Positions 1 through 7,838 of a stretch of DNA of 64,000 nucleotides are shown here, one piece after another. Every line of letters begins with the position of its first letter. The first letter of the stretch is position 1. The translations under genes and the position numbers were made by a program. This DNA comes from Mucilaginibacter gilvus (GTDB lineage: Bacteria > Bacteroidota > Bacteroidia > Sphingobacteriales > Sphingobacteriaceae): contig NZ_SBIW01000007.1 in the NCBI RefSeq assembly GCF_004054195.1, forward strand, positions 124,001 through 188,000, in the 5' to 3' direction. The notes beneath the pieces are model-generated. The model was not told the origin of the DNA, did not search any database, and saw only the letters and a list, made by a program, of their open reading frames with translations.

Positions 1-143
1 TCTTTAAGCGTATCGTTAAAGGCGAAGCGGAAGTTATCGCCAAGATCATTAGCAACCAAATCCTTAAGTTCAAGCCCGGCATAAGCGATCCTGACCCCAG
101 AGCCCGAATTTTCGTTCCAATCAGTTGCTGTCTGATGCGTCAT
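1..143 (-). CDS. Partial CDS, 5' end only, unknown product
   Basis: An open frame on the minus strand starts with ATG at 143-141 and runs off the left edge. It reads MTHQTATDWNENSGSGVRIA, then a stretch of alternating hydrophobic residues (YAGLELKDLVANDL). Its start lies inside the last 23 bases of the response regulator upstream, which suggests translational coupling. Only 47 residues are visible. The N-terminus resembles the pseudo-receiver-like start of some Bacteroidota sugar transferases, but this is a weak impression and the product should be treated as unknown. Confidence 0.6.
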   Translation of the reverse strand, partial: MTHQTATDWNENSGSGVRIAYAGLELKDLVANDLGDNFRFAFNDTLK

Positions 144-510
144 AAACTTGTAGGGCTTGGTTAATGGCTGATTTTAAGGTTGTCGGGTTGAAGGGTTTGT
201 GGATGTAAGCCTCCACTTTAAACGGCATGTTAGCTACTTGTTCTTCCAGATCGTGTGCTGCCGATAGCATGATAACAGGTATGTTGCGGTAAAACCCGCT
301 TATTTTTACATTTTTTATAAACGACTGTCCGTCAAAATAAGGCATTTGCAAATCGGAAATTATCAATTTAGGCAGGTTGCCGTCTTCAAGCCAGCTAAAA
401 GCCTCAATACCATTGTTTTTAACAACAATTTCGTAGTCTTTACTCAATATAAAGCTGAGTAATTTTAATATACTCAAATCGTCATCAACAATTAGTAGTG
501 TTTTCTTCAT
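121..510 (-). CDS. Single-domain response regulator (CheY-like receiver)
   Basis: A 129-residue protein made of one receiver domain and nothing else. The acidic pocket is VDDD at residues 8-11, the phosphoacceptor is Asp53 in ISDLQMP, and the conserved lysine is Lys105 in IHKPF. With no output domain it probably passes phosphate to, or changes the activity of, a partner protein. Its 3' end overlaps the start of the next gene on the same strand, so that gene is the likeliest partner. The 279 bp upstream separate it from the divergent gluconokinase. Confidence 0.92.
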   Translation of the reverse strand: MKKTLLIVDDDLSILKLLSFILSKDYEIVVKNNGIEAFSWLEDGNLPKLIISDLQMPYFDGQSFIKNVKISGFYRNIPVIMLSAAHDLEEQVANMPFKVEAYIHKPFNPTTLKSAINQALQVYDASDSN

Positions 511-788
511 GCCGATATATCGTTGTTTATGCTATAAATATGGTGCTTTTAATTCAAAAAACGCTAAAAAAATTATCTTAATAATGAATTTCAAGTATTA
601 AATTCATTATCAAATATTTATAAACAACCGGCAGCTACAACTGCTAAACTAATGACTTTATTAAAAGTAGAGTAAATTATTCATTACTAAATTTTAAATC
701 AACCGTTAAAGTTCAAAATGTTGACAAATAATACCGATGTTAATTACTTAATGCAATAACTTAGCCAGTATCTATTTTACCGGATTTT
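511..788. promoter_or_regulatory. Divergent intergenic region with an 11-bp perfect inverted repeat
   Basis: This AT-rich spacer separates the minus-strand response regulator from the plus-strand gluconokinase. It holds a perfect inverted repeat, ATAATGAATTT at 581-591 and AAATTCATTAT at 600-610, with an 8-base spacer. The dyad could be an operator for either gene or a small hairpin. No clear TAnnTTTG element was found next to it and no ORF of note is present. Confidence 0.4.
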
Positions 789-2300
789 ATGTCGTTACCG
801 TATACGCAGAAATACTTTATAGGGATTGATTTAGGTACAGGAAGTACAAAAGCAGTTGCCGTGGATGAGGCTGGTAATACGCTTTGTACTGCGCAATATC
901 ACTACGCTACACAAAGCCCGAAGCCCGGTTTTAGCGAACAGGAAGCCAATTTGATATGGAACGCTTTTAAAAATTGCATAATTGATATTACCAGCCAGTT
1001 TGATAGTGCACCCGTAGCAATAAGCTTTAGCGCTGCCATGCATAGCATTATGCCGGTGAACGAGCAAGGGGAGGCTTTAGCTAACGCCTTGCTTTGGGCC
1101 GATTCGCGAAGTGGGGATATTGCCAAAGCGTTGCGCGAATCCCCCGAAGGCGAGCATATTTACCACAATACGGGGACTGCCGTCTACGCTATGTCGCCGT
1201 TATGCAAGCTTATTTGGCTGCGGCAAAATGAGCCGGCCTTGTTTAAAAGTGCCCATAAGTTTATCTCCATTAAAGAATATGTTTGGCAAAAGCTATTTGG
1301 TGTTTTTGAGGTAGACCACTCCATTGCATCAGCAACGGGTTTGTTTGATGTGTTAAAGTTAAATTGGTACCCGGAATCACTCAGTTTGGCGGGGATAGAA
1401 AGTAGCAAACTTTCTGTACCGGTAAATACGGGATATACTCGTTTTATCACCCCCGAAGGAGCATTACTGCCCGGCGTTAGCCCGCAAACCGCGTTTGTAA
1501 TTGGTGCCAGCGATGGTTGTTGCGCAAATCTTGGGGGTAACGCCATCCGCCCCGGTATAGCAGCACTTACCATCGGCACCAGCGGAGCAGTTAGGGTAGG
1601 GAGCAGCCAGCCGGCTTATAACTACCGCGCCATGACGTTTAACTACCGGCTTAACCAACAAACTTTTATCTGCGGAGGCGCGGTGAATAATGGGGGAGCC
1701 GCGGCCGACTGGCTTATTAAGGACTTTTTAAAGCTGAGTATCGACGGTGAAGGTTACGCAGCCTTATTCAGCAAAATAGATACCGTTAACGCGGGAAGCG
1801 ATGGCTTGATATTTTTGCCCTATTTGTATGCCGAACGTGCCCCGGTTTGGGATGCTAAAAGCTCGGGTGCTTTTTTAGGGATCACGTTTAAGCACCAGCA
1901 GCAGCATTTTCTACGCGCCGCGCTCGAGGGAATTTGTTTTGCGCTTTACAATGTGCTGAACGCCGTTGAAGAATCATCCCCGGTACCTGTTGAGGAAATT
2001 GTGGTAAGTGGCGGATTTATATCATCGCCGGTTTGGGTGCAGATACTGGCTGATATTACCGGCAAACGGTTGGTTTTATTACAAGGGGGTGATTCCTCTG
2101 CGATGGGCGCTATTTATTTAGCGATGGAAACTTTGGGTATGAACGTACAGGAAATATTAGACCGTGAAACCGCCAAAAGTATCATTGTGCAACCCGATAT
2201 GGCGCACTATCAAACCTACAGCCGCATGTTTCCTATCTACAAAAAGCTTTATACAGATTTGAAGGAAAGCATGCACCAGATACATGCGCTTAACTTATAA
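789..2300 (+). CDS. gntK: Gluconokinase, FGGY family
   Basis: A 503-residue FGGY carbohydrate kinase, the usual length. The N-terminal ATPase phosphate loop is IGIDLGTGSTKAV at about residues 12-24. The central region has IGASDGCCANLGG and TIGTSGAVR, and PYLYAERAPVWDAKSSGAF, typical of the gluconate-specific branch, lies near residue 350. The C-terminal half carries VVSGGF and GGDSSAMGAIY. It would phosphorylate gluconate to 6-phosphogluconate in the cytoplasm, feeding the pentose-phosphate or Entner-Doudoroff pathway. It stands alone: no gluconate permease or edd/eda genes are adjacent. It is convergent with the next gene and their ends overlap by 6 bp. Substrate is inferred from subfamily resemblance. 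Confidence 0.86.
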   Translation: MSLPYTQKYFIGIDLGTGSTKAVAVDEAGNTLCTAQYHYATQSPKPGFSEQEANLIWNAFKNCIIDITSQFDSAPVAISFSAAMHSIMPVNEQGEALANALLWADSRSGDIAKALRESPEGEHIYHNTGTAVYAMSPLCKLIWLRQNEPALFKSAHKFISIKEYVWQKLFGVFEVDHSIASATGLFDVLKLNWYPESLSLAGIESSKLSVPVNTGYTRFITPEGALLPGVSPQTAFVIGASDGCCANLGGNAIRPGIAALTIGTSGAVRVGSSQPAYNYRAMTFNYRLNQQTFICGGAVNNGGAAADWLIKDFLKLSIDGEGYAALFSKIDTVNAGSDGLIFLPYLYAERAPVWDAKSSGAFLGITFKHQQQHFLRAALEGICFALYNVLNAVEESSPVPVEEIVVSGGFISSPVWVQILADITGKRLVLLQGGDSSAMGAIYLAMETLGMNVQEILDRETAKSIIVQPDMAHYQTYSRMFPIYKKLYTDLKESMHQIHALNL

Positions 2301-2699
2301 TATCATTACACCGGGTTTGTTAACTACCGGGAGTTTGATAAAATTACCATCTACAATACTCTCGGGCAAAAAGATGAACTTTTTATCGAAGATATCTTTA
2401 CCGATGTAATAGCTTAACCAATATTCATTGTTCAGCCCAAAGGTGGCCTCATCTATCGGTTCTATCAATTTAAACGATTTTGGAGGTATTACCGGGAATG
2501 AGTGCCTTAGTACCGAAGTTTTTACCTGCTCGCCGTTTTTTTCTCCGTATCCTTTAGAGGTGATGAGCACTGTTTCCAGGGGCACGTCTTTCAGGTTGAT
2601 GAGGTAAACATACCATGTTTTACTTTCCACGCTTTCACCTTCTAAAGCAACCGCGACAGCTATATCTTTTACAACATTAGGGTGGAGGTCTTTGATCAT
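2295..2699 (-). CDS. Conserved hypothetical protein, 134 aa
   Basis: A soluble, beta-rich-looking protein with no signal peptide, TM segment or recognised motif. It begins MIKDLHPNVVKDIAVAVA and contains the paired aromatic stretch EYWLSYYIGKDIFDKKFIFL. It is transcribed in the same direction as topA, 62 bp downstream of it, and may be cotranscribed. The gap carries an imperfect hairpin. The last six bases overlap the end of the convergent gluconokinase. I recognise it only as the sort of small protein conserved near topA in Sphingobacteriales; no function is assigned. Confidence 0.72.
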   Translation of the reverse strand: MIKDLHPNVVKDIAVAVALEGESVESKTWYVYLINLKDVPLETVLITSKGYGEKNGEQVKTSVLRHSFPVIPPKSFKLIEPIDEATFGLNNEYWLSYYIGKDIFDKKFIFLPESIVDGNFIKLPVVNKPGVMIL

Positions 2700-2723
2700 T
2701 GTATTAGTTTTGAATTATGGGTA

Positions 2724-2759
2724 ATGAGTTTTGAGTTAACCCCATAACTCAGCACTCAT
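2724..2759 (-). repeat. Imperfect hairpin between topA and the downstream gene
   Basis: ATGAGTTTTGAGTT at 2724-2737 pairs with AACTCAGCACTCAT at 2746-2759 with two mismatches and an 8-base loop. It lies between the end of topA and the start of the 134-aa gene. It lacks a T-tract, so it may lower read-through or protect the mRNA rather than act as a strong terminator. Confidence 0.4.
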
Positions 2760-2761
2760 AA

Positions 2762-5164
2762 CTATTTCTTCTTCGCCACCGCTTTCTTTTTCGCCGGTGC
2801 TTTCTTAGCAGGTGTGGCGGCCTTTGCCGGGGCCGATTTACCAAAGCGGCCTTTTTTTGCATCTTTCGGCATGGCATCGGCAAGGGCTTTGCATTGTTCG
2901 TAAGTTAGCGTAAGCGGGTCTGTTATATCCTTTGGTATTTTAACGTTTAGTTTGCCAAATTCAATATAAGGGCCCCAACGGCCGTTCAAAACTTTTACAG
3001 TTTCATCTTCGGGGAAGCTTTTTATCAGGCGTTCGGCATCTTTTTTACGCTTTGCTTCTATTAATTCTATCGCCTGCTCTTCGGTAACATCAAGTGGGTC
3101 TATCTCTTTTGGCAGCGATACAAAAGCGCTGTTGTGACTAATGTATGGTCCGAAACGGCCAATAGCCACTTTCATTATTTTGCCTTCGTATTCGCCAACT
3201 ACCTTGGGTAGTTTGAACAGCTCCAGCGCTTCTTCAAGCGAAATGGTTTCTATGCTTTGGCCGGTACGCAGGCTTGCATATAGCGGTTTTTCCTCGCCTT
3301 CTTCAGTCGCGGTTTCGCCAACCTGTACAAAGGGACCGTAACGGCCAATCCGTACCGACATTTTTTTGCCGCTCTCCGGGTGTATACCCAGTTCTCGTTC
3401 GCCGGTGGCCTTGTCGGCGGTTTCTATGGTGCTTCGTACGTCTTTATGGAACGGGTCGTAAAAGGTGCGGATCATTTTGGTCCAGTCCTGCAGGCCCTGG
3501 GCTATTTCATCGAATTGCTTTTCTACGTTTGCGGTGAAGTTGAAATCAACAATGCCCTGGAAATGCTGAACCAAAAAGTCGTTCACCACGGCACCAATAT
3601 CGGTAGGGAACAGTTTCCCGCGTTCGGCACCGGTGTTCTCGCTCTTTTCGTCTTTGGTGATGTTTTGATCTTTTAAGGTAAGTACCCTAAAGTTGCGCAT
3701 GCGCCCTTCGCGTTCCTCCTTAACTACGTATCCGCGATTTTGGATGGTAGAAATGGTAGGGGCGTAGGTAGACGGTCGGCCAATACCCAATTCTTCTAAC
3801 TTCTTCACCAGAGCCGCCTCGGTATAACGGGCGGGCGGGCGCGAGAAACGCTCGGTGGCGGTCATCTCCTGCAAGTCTAAAAGCTGGCCTTTTGTTAACG
3901 GCGGAAGGACCGCGTTCTCGCCATCGGCGGTTTGGTTATCCTCGTCGTCGTCGTTGCTTTCCAAGTATACTTTCAGGAAACCATCGAACTTCATCACCTC
4001 TCCGTTGGCAACCAAGTCTTCATTGCGTGTTGATATACTGATCTTTGCAACGGTTTTCTCAAACTGCGCTTCACTCATTTGCGAGGCGATTGCGCGTTTC
4101 CAGATCAGTTCGTACAAGCGTTTCTCGTTCGATTCGCCGTTGATGGTATGATTATTAAAATACGTAGGGCGGATGGCTTCGTGAGCTTCCTGCGCGCTTG
4201 CGTTTTTGGTTTTGTACTTGCGGCTCTGGTGATATTTATCGCCCCATGCAGATATGATCTCGCTCGCCGCGGCTGCTATGGCGGTGTCCGAAAGGTTTAC
4301 CGAATCGGTACGCATATAGGTGATATAACCGGCTTCGTAAAGGCGTTGTGCCACCTGCATGGTACGTGCAACCGAATAGCCCAGTTTGCGGCTGGCCTCC
4401 TGTTGCAGGGTAGAGGTAGTGAAAGGCGCGGCAGGTGAACGTTTTGCCGGCTTGGTTTCGAGTGATTTTATCTCGAAGATAGCTTTTACACAATCTTGTA
4501 AAAACTTCTCGGCATCGTCCTGTTTGCTAAAACGCTCAGCAAGCTCGGCCTTAAAGGCATTTTTACCTTTGCCAAATATGGCTACTATCTTAAAAGCGGC
4601 TTCTGATTTGAATTTATTTACTTCACGTTCTCTATCTACAATTAAACGTACGGCAACAGATTGCACACGACCTGCAGAAAGGGATGGTTTTACCTTTTTC
4701 CAAAGTACAGGAGAAAGTTCGAAACCCACCAGCCTGTCTAAAACACGGCGGGCCTGCTGGGCATTCACCAAATTGTAATCTATTTTACGCGGATTTTCTA
4801 TTGCGCGCAAAATAGCCGGTTTGGTTATCTCGTGAAACACGATGCGTTTTGTATTTGCTTCCTTAAGGTTTAAGGTATCAAATAAGTGCCAGGAAATAGC
4901 TTCTCCCTCACGGTCCTCATCGGACGCGAGCCACACCATGTCTGCTTCTTTAGCTAATTTCTTTAATTCACTCACTATATGCTTCTTATCGGCAGGTACT
5001 TCGTATTTTTGTTCGAAGTTATTGTTGATATCGATGGCATCTTCAGACTTCACAAGGTCGCGGATATGGCCGTAACTTGATTTTACGGTAAAGTCCTTTC
5101 CAAGATATCCTTCGATGGTTTTGGCTTTCGCCGGTGATTCAACTATGAGTAAATTTTTAGCCAT
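2762..5164 (-). CDS. topA: DNA topoisomerase I (type IA)
   Basis: An 800-residue enzyme that relaxes negatively supercoiled DNA through a transient 5'-phosphotyrosine link. The N-terminal TOPRIM domain (residues 1-135) shows LLIVESPAKAKTI and ASDEDREGEAISWHL. The catalytic tyrosine is in GYITYMRTDSVN near residue 285. The region ELGIGRPSTYAPTISTIQNR belongs to the gate domain. After about residue 590 there are several topoisomerase C-terminal repeats (GRYGPFV, GRFGPYI, GRWGPYI) instead of zinc fingers, as in Bacteroidota. It ends in an alanine/lysine-rich basic tail that probably adds nonspecific DNA affinity. The start ATG at 5164 gives the canonical MAKNLLIVESP beginning. Confidence 0.98.
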   Translation of the reverse strand: MAKNLLIVESPAKAKTIEGYLGKDFTVKSSYGHIRDLVKSEDAIDINNNFEQKYEVPADKKHIVSELKKLAKEADMVWLASDEDREGEAISWHLFDTLNLKEANTKRIVFHEITKPAILRAIENPRKIDYNLVNAQQARRVLDRLVGFELSPVLWKKVKPSLSAGRVQSVAVRLIVDREREVNKFKSEAAFKIVAIFGKGKNAFKAELAERFSKQDDAEKFLQDCVKAIFEIKSLETKPAKRSPAAPFTTSTLQQEASRKLGYSVARTMQVAQRLYEAGYITYMRTDSVNLSDTAIAAAASEIISAWGDKYHQSRKYKTKNASAQEAHEAIRPTYFNNHTINGESNEKRLYELIWKRAIASQMSEAQFEKTVAKISISTRNEDLVANGEVMKFDGFLKVYLESNDDDEDNQTADGENAVLPPLTKGQLLDLQEMTATERFSRPPARYTEAALVKKLEELGIGRPSTYAPTISTIQNRGYVVKEEREGRMRNFRVLTLKDQNITKDEKSENTGAERGKLFPTDIGAVVNDFLVQHFQGIVDFNFTANVEKQFDEIAQGLQDWTKMIRTFYDPFHKDVRSTIETADKATGERELGIHPESGKKMSVRIGRYGPFVQVGETATEEGEEKPLYASLRTGQSIETISLEEALELFKLPKVVGEYEGKIMKVAIGRFGPYISHNSAFVSLPKEIDPLDVTEEQAIELIEAKRKKDAERLIKSFPEDETVKVLNGRWGPYIEFGKLNVKIPKDITDPLTLTYEQCKALADAMPKDAKKGRFGKSAPAKAATPAKKAPAKKKAVAKKK

Positions 5165-5283
5165 TTAATAGGGTTGTTTTTGCAAAGAAAACATAAAATG
5201 CGATAGAAACGCAAATATTTATGCGGTTGAAAGGTTTTAAGCTTGTAAAGGTGTAAGGTTTCGGCGCGTATTATTGCCCAACT

Positions 5284-5375
5284 TGTCATCCTGAGCGATA
5301 GCGATGGATCTATTCGCGAATATGCTTATCGGCTATGCTTGTCGGCGATTAGATGCTTCGTTCCTCAGCATGACA
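5284..5375. repeat. Dispersed inverted-repeat element (TGTCATCCTGAG type)
   Basis: The spacer between mnmA and topA starts with TGTCATCCTGAG (5284-5295) and ends with its near-complement CTCAGCATGACA (5364-5375), one mismatch in twelve. The roughly 70-bp interior contains GCGATAGCGATGGATC. Elements with these ends occur in many copies in intergenic DNA of Bacteroidota. That is prior knowledge; copy number here was not measured. It could fold into a long hairpin between the two minus-strand genes. Confidence 0.6.
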
Positions 5376-5384
5376 AAAGAGAGT

Positions 5385-6473
5385 TTATATCAAAAACCCA
5401 CCGCCCAGCAAATCGTTGCCTTCGTAAAATACGGCTGACTGGCCGGGAGCAATGCCCGATACCATGTGGTCGAAAGATACCTTCATGTGATCTCCAATTT
5501 GCACTATTTTGCTTTCGGTACCGGCATCTTTATAGCGGATCTTGGTCACCGCTTCGATAGGATCGGGGATGGTTTCGTATTTAACGAGGTTAAGGTTACG
5601 TACCCATGCTTCTTTCTTTTCCAGTTCTTCGGGCGTGCCTAAAACTACGGTATTTGTATCCGGATTTATTTTGGTGACAAACATCGGTTTACCTAAAGCA
5701 ATGCCAAGGCCTTTACGCTGGCCAATCGTATAAAAGGGATAACCCTGGTGTTTGCCTACAATGGTGCCGTCTGTCAGCGCAAAATTACCCGGGCCAACAC
5801 GTTCATCAAGGTCTTCAACTTTATGCCTTAAAAATGAGCGGTAGTCGTTATCAGGCACAAAACAAATCTCGTAGCTTTCGCTTTTGCCAGCAAGTTCCAG
5901 TTGGCCCATATCAACGGCCATCTGGCGGATCTCGGGTTTTGAGAAACTGCCCAAAGGGAATTTGGTGCGCGCCAGATTGCGTTGGGATACTCCCCAAAGC
6001 ACATAAGATTGGTCTTTATTTTCGTCTTTACCTTTTGATATTACATAACGCCCGCTATCCTGCTGGCGTATATTGGCGTAGTGTCCGGTCGCTATAAATT
6101 CGCAATCCAGCTTATCAGCGCGTTTTAACAGCGCTTCCCATTTAATGTGGGTGTTGCACAGCACGCATGGGTTAGGGGTGCGGCCCGCAAGATATTCGTC
6201 AACAAAGTTGTCGATCACAAAATCGCCGAACTCATTGCGGATGTCCAGTATATAATGCGGAAAACCATAACCAACGGCCAGGGCGCGCGCATCGTTTATG
6301 CTATCCAGGCTGCAGCAGCCGGTTTCTTTTGAACTACCGCCGGAAGAGGCATAATCCCATGTTTTCATGGTAAGGCCTATCACTTCGTAGCCCTGCTCGT
6401 GCAGCATTACTGCCGCTACCGAACTATCGACCCCGCCGCTCATGGCCACTAATATTCTTCCGTGCTTGCTCAT
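5385..6473 (-). CDS. mnmA: tRNA-specific 2-thiouridylase
   Basis: A 362-residue protein that puts sulfur on U34 of Lys, Glu and Gln tRNAs. The PP-loop ATP site is MSGGVDSSVA at residues 11-20. The first catalytic cysteine lies in TPNPCVLCN near residue 103. The second lies in ESYEICFVPD near residue 200. The C-terminal beta-barrel ends with SGIAPGQSAVFYEGNDLLGGG. A TATCTTTG motif, matching the Bacteroidota -7 element TAnnTTTG, sits on the minus strand at 6489-6482, nine bases before the start codon. It would therefore have a very short leader or none. The gene is not part of an evident operon. Confidence 0.97.
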   Translation of the reverse strand: MSKHGRILVAMSGGVDSSVAAVMLHEQGYEVIGLTMKTWDYASSGGSSKETGCCSLDSINDARALAVGYGFPHYILDIRNEFGDFVIDNFVDEYLAGRTPNPCVLCNTHIKWEALLKRADKLDCEFIATGHYANIRQQDSGRYVISKGKDENKDQSYVLWGVSQRNLARTKFPLGSFSKPEIRQMAVDMGQLELAGKSESYEICFVPDNDYRSFLRHKVEDLDERVGPGNFALTDGTIVGKHQGYPFYTIGQRKGLGIALGKPMFVTKINPDTNTVVLGTPEELEKKEAWVRNLNLVKYETIPDPIEAVTKIRYKDAGTESKIVQIGDHMKVSFDHMVSGIAPGQSAVFYEGNDLLGGGFLI

Positions 6474-6607
6474 ATTGAGCGCAAAGATAAGGGTTTATGA
6501 GGGATATTGCTACGGGCTTGGGTCAGGGGAGGGTAAAATGGTGAGTGGATGTTGAAGTTGTGAGTATTGAGTTGTGGATGGAAGTGTATGAGTGGTCGCT
6601 GTGCTGT

Positions 6608-6985
6608 CTACACGGTCACCGGTTCGTTTTTGCGGTGCCTTACTATGCGTTCACGGTGTTGTTCGCCCCATTCCTTCAGCGCTTCTATAATGGGGTTTAC
6701 CGATGCGCTGTAGGGGGTTATCTCATAAATTACGGTTACTGGCACGGTGTTAAATACCTTGCGTACCACAAACTCGTTCAACTCCAGTTCGCGCAGTTCC
6801 TTGGAAAGCACCTTTGGGGTAATATCTACCAGTTCCTTCTGGAGTTCGTTAAACCGGCGAGGACCCTCGCGCAGCGCGATGATCAGCGGCAGTTTCCATT
6901 TTCCGCTTAATACATACAACGCATCCTTAACCGAACCCATGGCCGATCTGCAAGTTTCTGAGCCGTATTTTTTCTCTTCTGCCAT
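6608..6985 (-). CDS. HxlR-family winged-helix transcriptional regulator
   Basis: I take the start at 6985, giving a 125-aa protein beginning MAEEKKYGSETCRSAMG, because the longer reading from 7063 would run through a perfect palindrome and add an atypical N-terminus. The cysteine near residue 13 is at the usual HxlR redox- or ligand-sensing position. The winged helix follows: LSGKWKLPLIIALREGPRRFNEL, then ITPKVLSKELRELE, the recognition helix, then the wing. It is divergent from an azoreductase. By analogy with YodB/HypR-type systems it probably represses that gene and senses quinones, diamide or other electrophiles. The inducer is inferred. Confidence 0.9.
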   Translation of the reverse strand: MAEEKKYGSETCRSAMGSVKDALYVLSGKWKLPLIIALREGPRRFNELQKELVDITPKVLSKELRELELNEFVVRKVFNTVPVTVIYEITPYSASVNPIIEALKEWGEQHRERIVRHRKNEPVTV

Positions 6986-7000
6986 GGTGCAAATATCGTA

Positions 7001-7036
7001 ACTATCCCAAAGGATACCGCTATCCTTTGGGATAGT
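7001..7036. promoter_or_regulatory. Perfect 16-bp inverted repeat, likely HxlR operator
   Basis: ACTATCCCAAAGGATA (7001-7016) and TATCCTTTGGGATAGT (7021-7036) are exact reverse complements around a CCGC spacer. The dyad lies in the 107-bp gap between the divergent regulator and azoreductase, where an HxlR dimer should bind. A TAGGTTTG at 7063-7070 matches TAnnTTTG and could be the azoreductase -7 element, leaving the dyad just upstream of or across its promoter. Confidence 0.8.
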
Positions 7037-7092
7037 AGTATCTTTTTCATAGCTAATGTACATAGGTTTGCCTCATAAAAAAACATAAGCAA

Positions 7093-7689
7093 ATGAAAAT
7101 ATTACATCTCATCTCCAGCCCGCGCGGCGCCGAATCGGTTAGCCTTAAACTGGGCAACGCTATTATAGAAAAACTGCAGGCCGCTAACCCGGGCAGTACC
7201 GTAATAACGCATAACCTGGCCAGTACGCCCTTCCCGCACCTCGAAGAAGTACATATTACCTCGTTCTTTACGCCGGCAGAAAAACAATCGCCCGAACTGG
7301 CCGGCGCTATAAAACATTCGGATGAGGCCATTGCCGAACTGATGAGTGCCGACGCGATAGTGATAGACGCGCCGGTGTATAATTTCCAGATCCCATCAAC
7401 CTTAAAGGCATGGATAGACCATATTTGCCGCGCCAACAAAACCTTTAGTTATTCTGAGAACGGGCCTGTTGGGTTGGTGAAAGGTAAAAAAGTGTATGTG
7501 TCTATATCCTCAGGCGGTATCTATTCTGAAGGGCCAATGAAGGCTTATGATTTTATTGAACCTTACCTGAGAGGTGTTTTAGGCTTTTTGGGCATGACCG
7601 ACCTAACCGTTTACCGCGCAGAAGGCCTTAAAATGCCCGGCATAGGAGAGCATGCATTGGAAAAAGCGATAGATAGTATAGCAGTTTAA
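7093..7689 (+). CDS. azoR: FMN-dependent NADH-azoreductase
   Basis: A 198-residue flavodoxin-fold reductase. The N-terminal FMN phosphate loop is HLISSPRGAESVS. The flavin-stacking segment is DAPVYNFQIPSTLKAWIDH near residues 95-113. SSGGIYSEG near residue 140 forms the other side of the FMN pocket. Members reduce quinones and azo compounds by two-electron transfer from NAD(P)H, detoxifying quinones. Placement opposite an HxlR regulator supports an electrophile-stress role and suggests derepression when the regulator is modified. Length and motifs are normal. The true substrate cannot be read from sequence. Confidence 0.92.
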   Translation: MKILHLISSPRGAESVSLKLGNAIIEKLQAANPGSTVITHNLASTPFPHLEEVHITSFFTPAEKQSPELAGAIKHSDEAIAELMSADAIVIDAPVYNFQIPSTLKAWIDHICRANKTFSYSENGPVGLVKGKKVYVSISSGGIYSEGPMKAYDFIEPYLRGVLGFLGMTDLTVYRAEGLKMPGIGEHALEKAIDSIAV

Positions 7690-7715
7690 AAGCGATAGAT
7701 ATCGCCCGGCTATTG

Positions 7716-7816
7716 ACTCACCCCGGGTACGCTACGCTGCCCAACCCATTCTCCCTTCGGTAAAGAGGGTGAGAAATATCCCCTCTTTGCTCAGCAGAGG
7801 GGGGACGGGGGTGAGT
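7716..7816. repeat. Intergenic inverted repeat (ACTCACCCC ... GGGGTGAGT)
   Basis: A GC-rich element with ends ACTCACCCC (7716-7724) and GGGGTGAGT (7808-7816), exact complements. It also contains the pair CCCCTCTTTGC and CAGAGGGGGG around 7781-7803. It lies between the azoreductase end and a convergent gene. Such CTCACCCC/GGGGTGAG elements recur in Mucilaginibacter-like genomes (prior knowledge, not counted here). It may also terminate transcription from both sides. Confidence 0.55.
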
Positions 7817-7838
7817 ACGCCGCCAATTTAATACCCGC

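Noticed and set aside
4079..4438. Plus-strand open frame of over 100 codons inside topA
   Set aside because: It lies antisense within a highly conserved gene, has no recognisable motif and its composition mirrors topA codon use.
6986..7063. N-terminal extension of the HxlR regulator
   Set aside because: The extra 26 codons run through the perfect inverted repeat and are not like the start of HxlR proteins.
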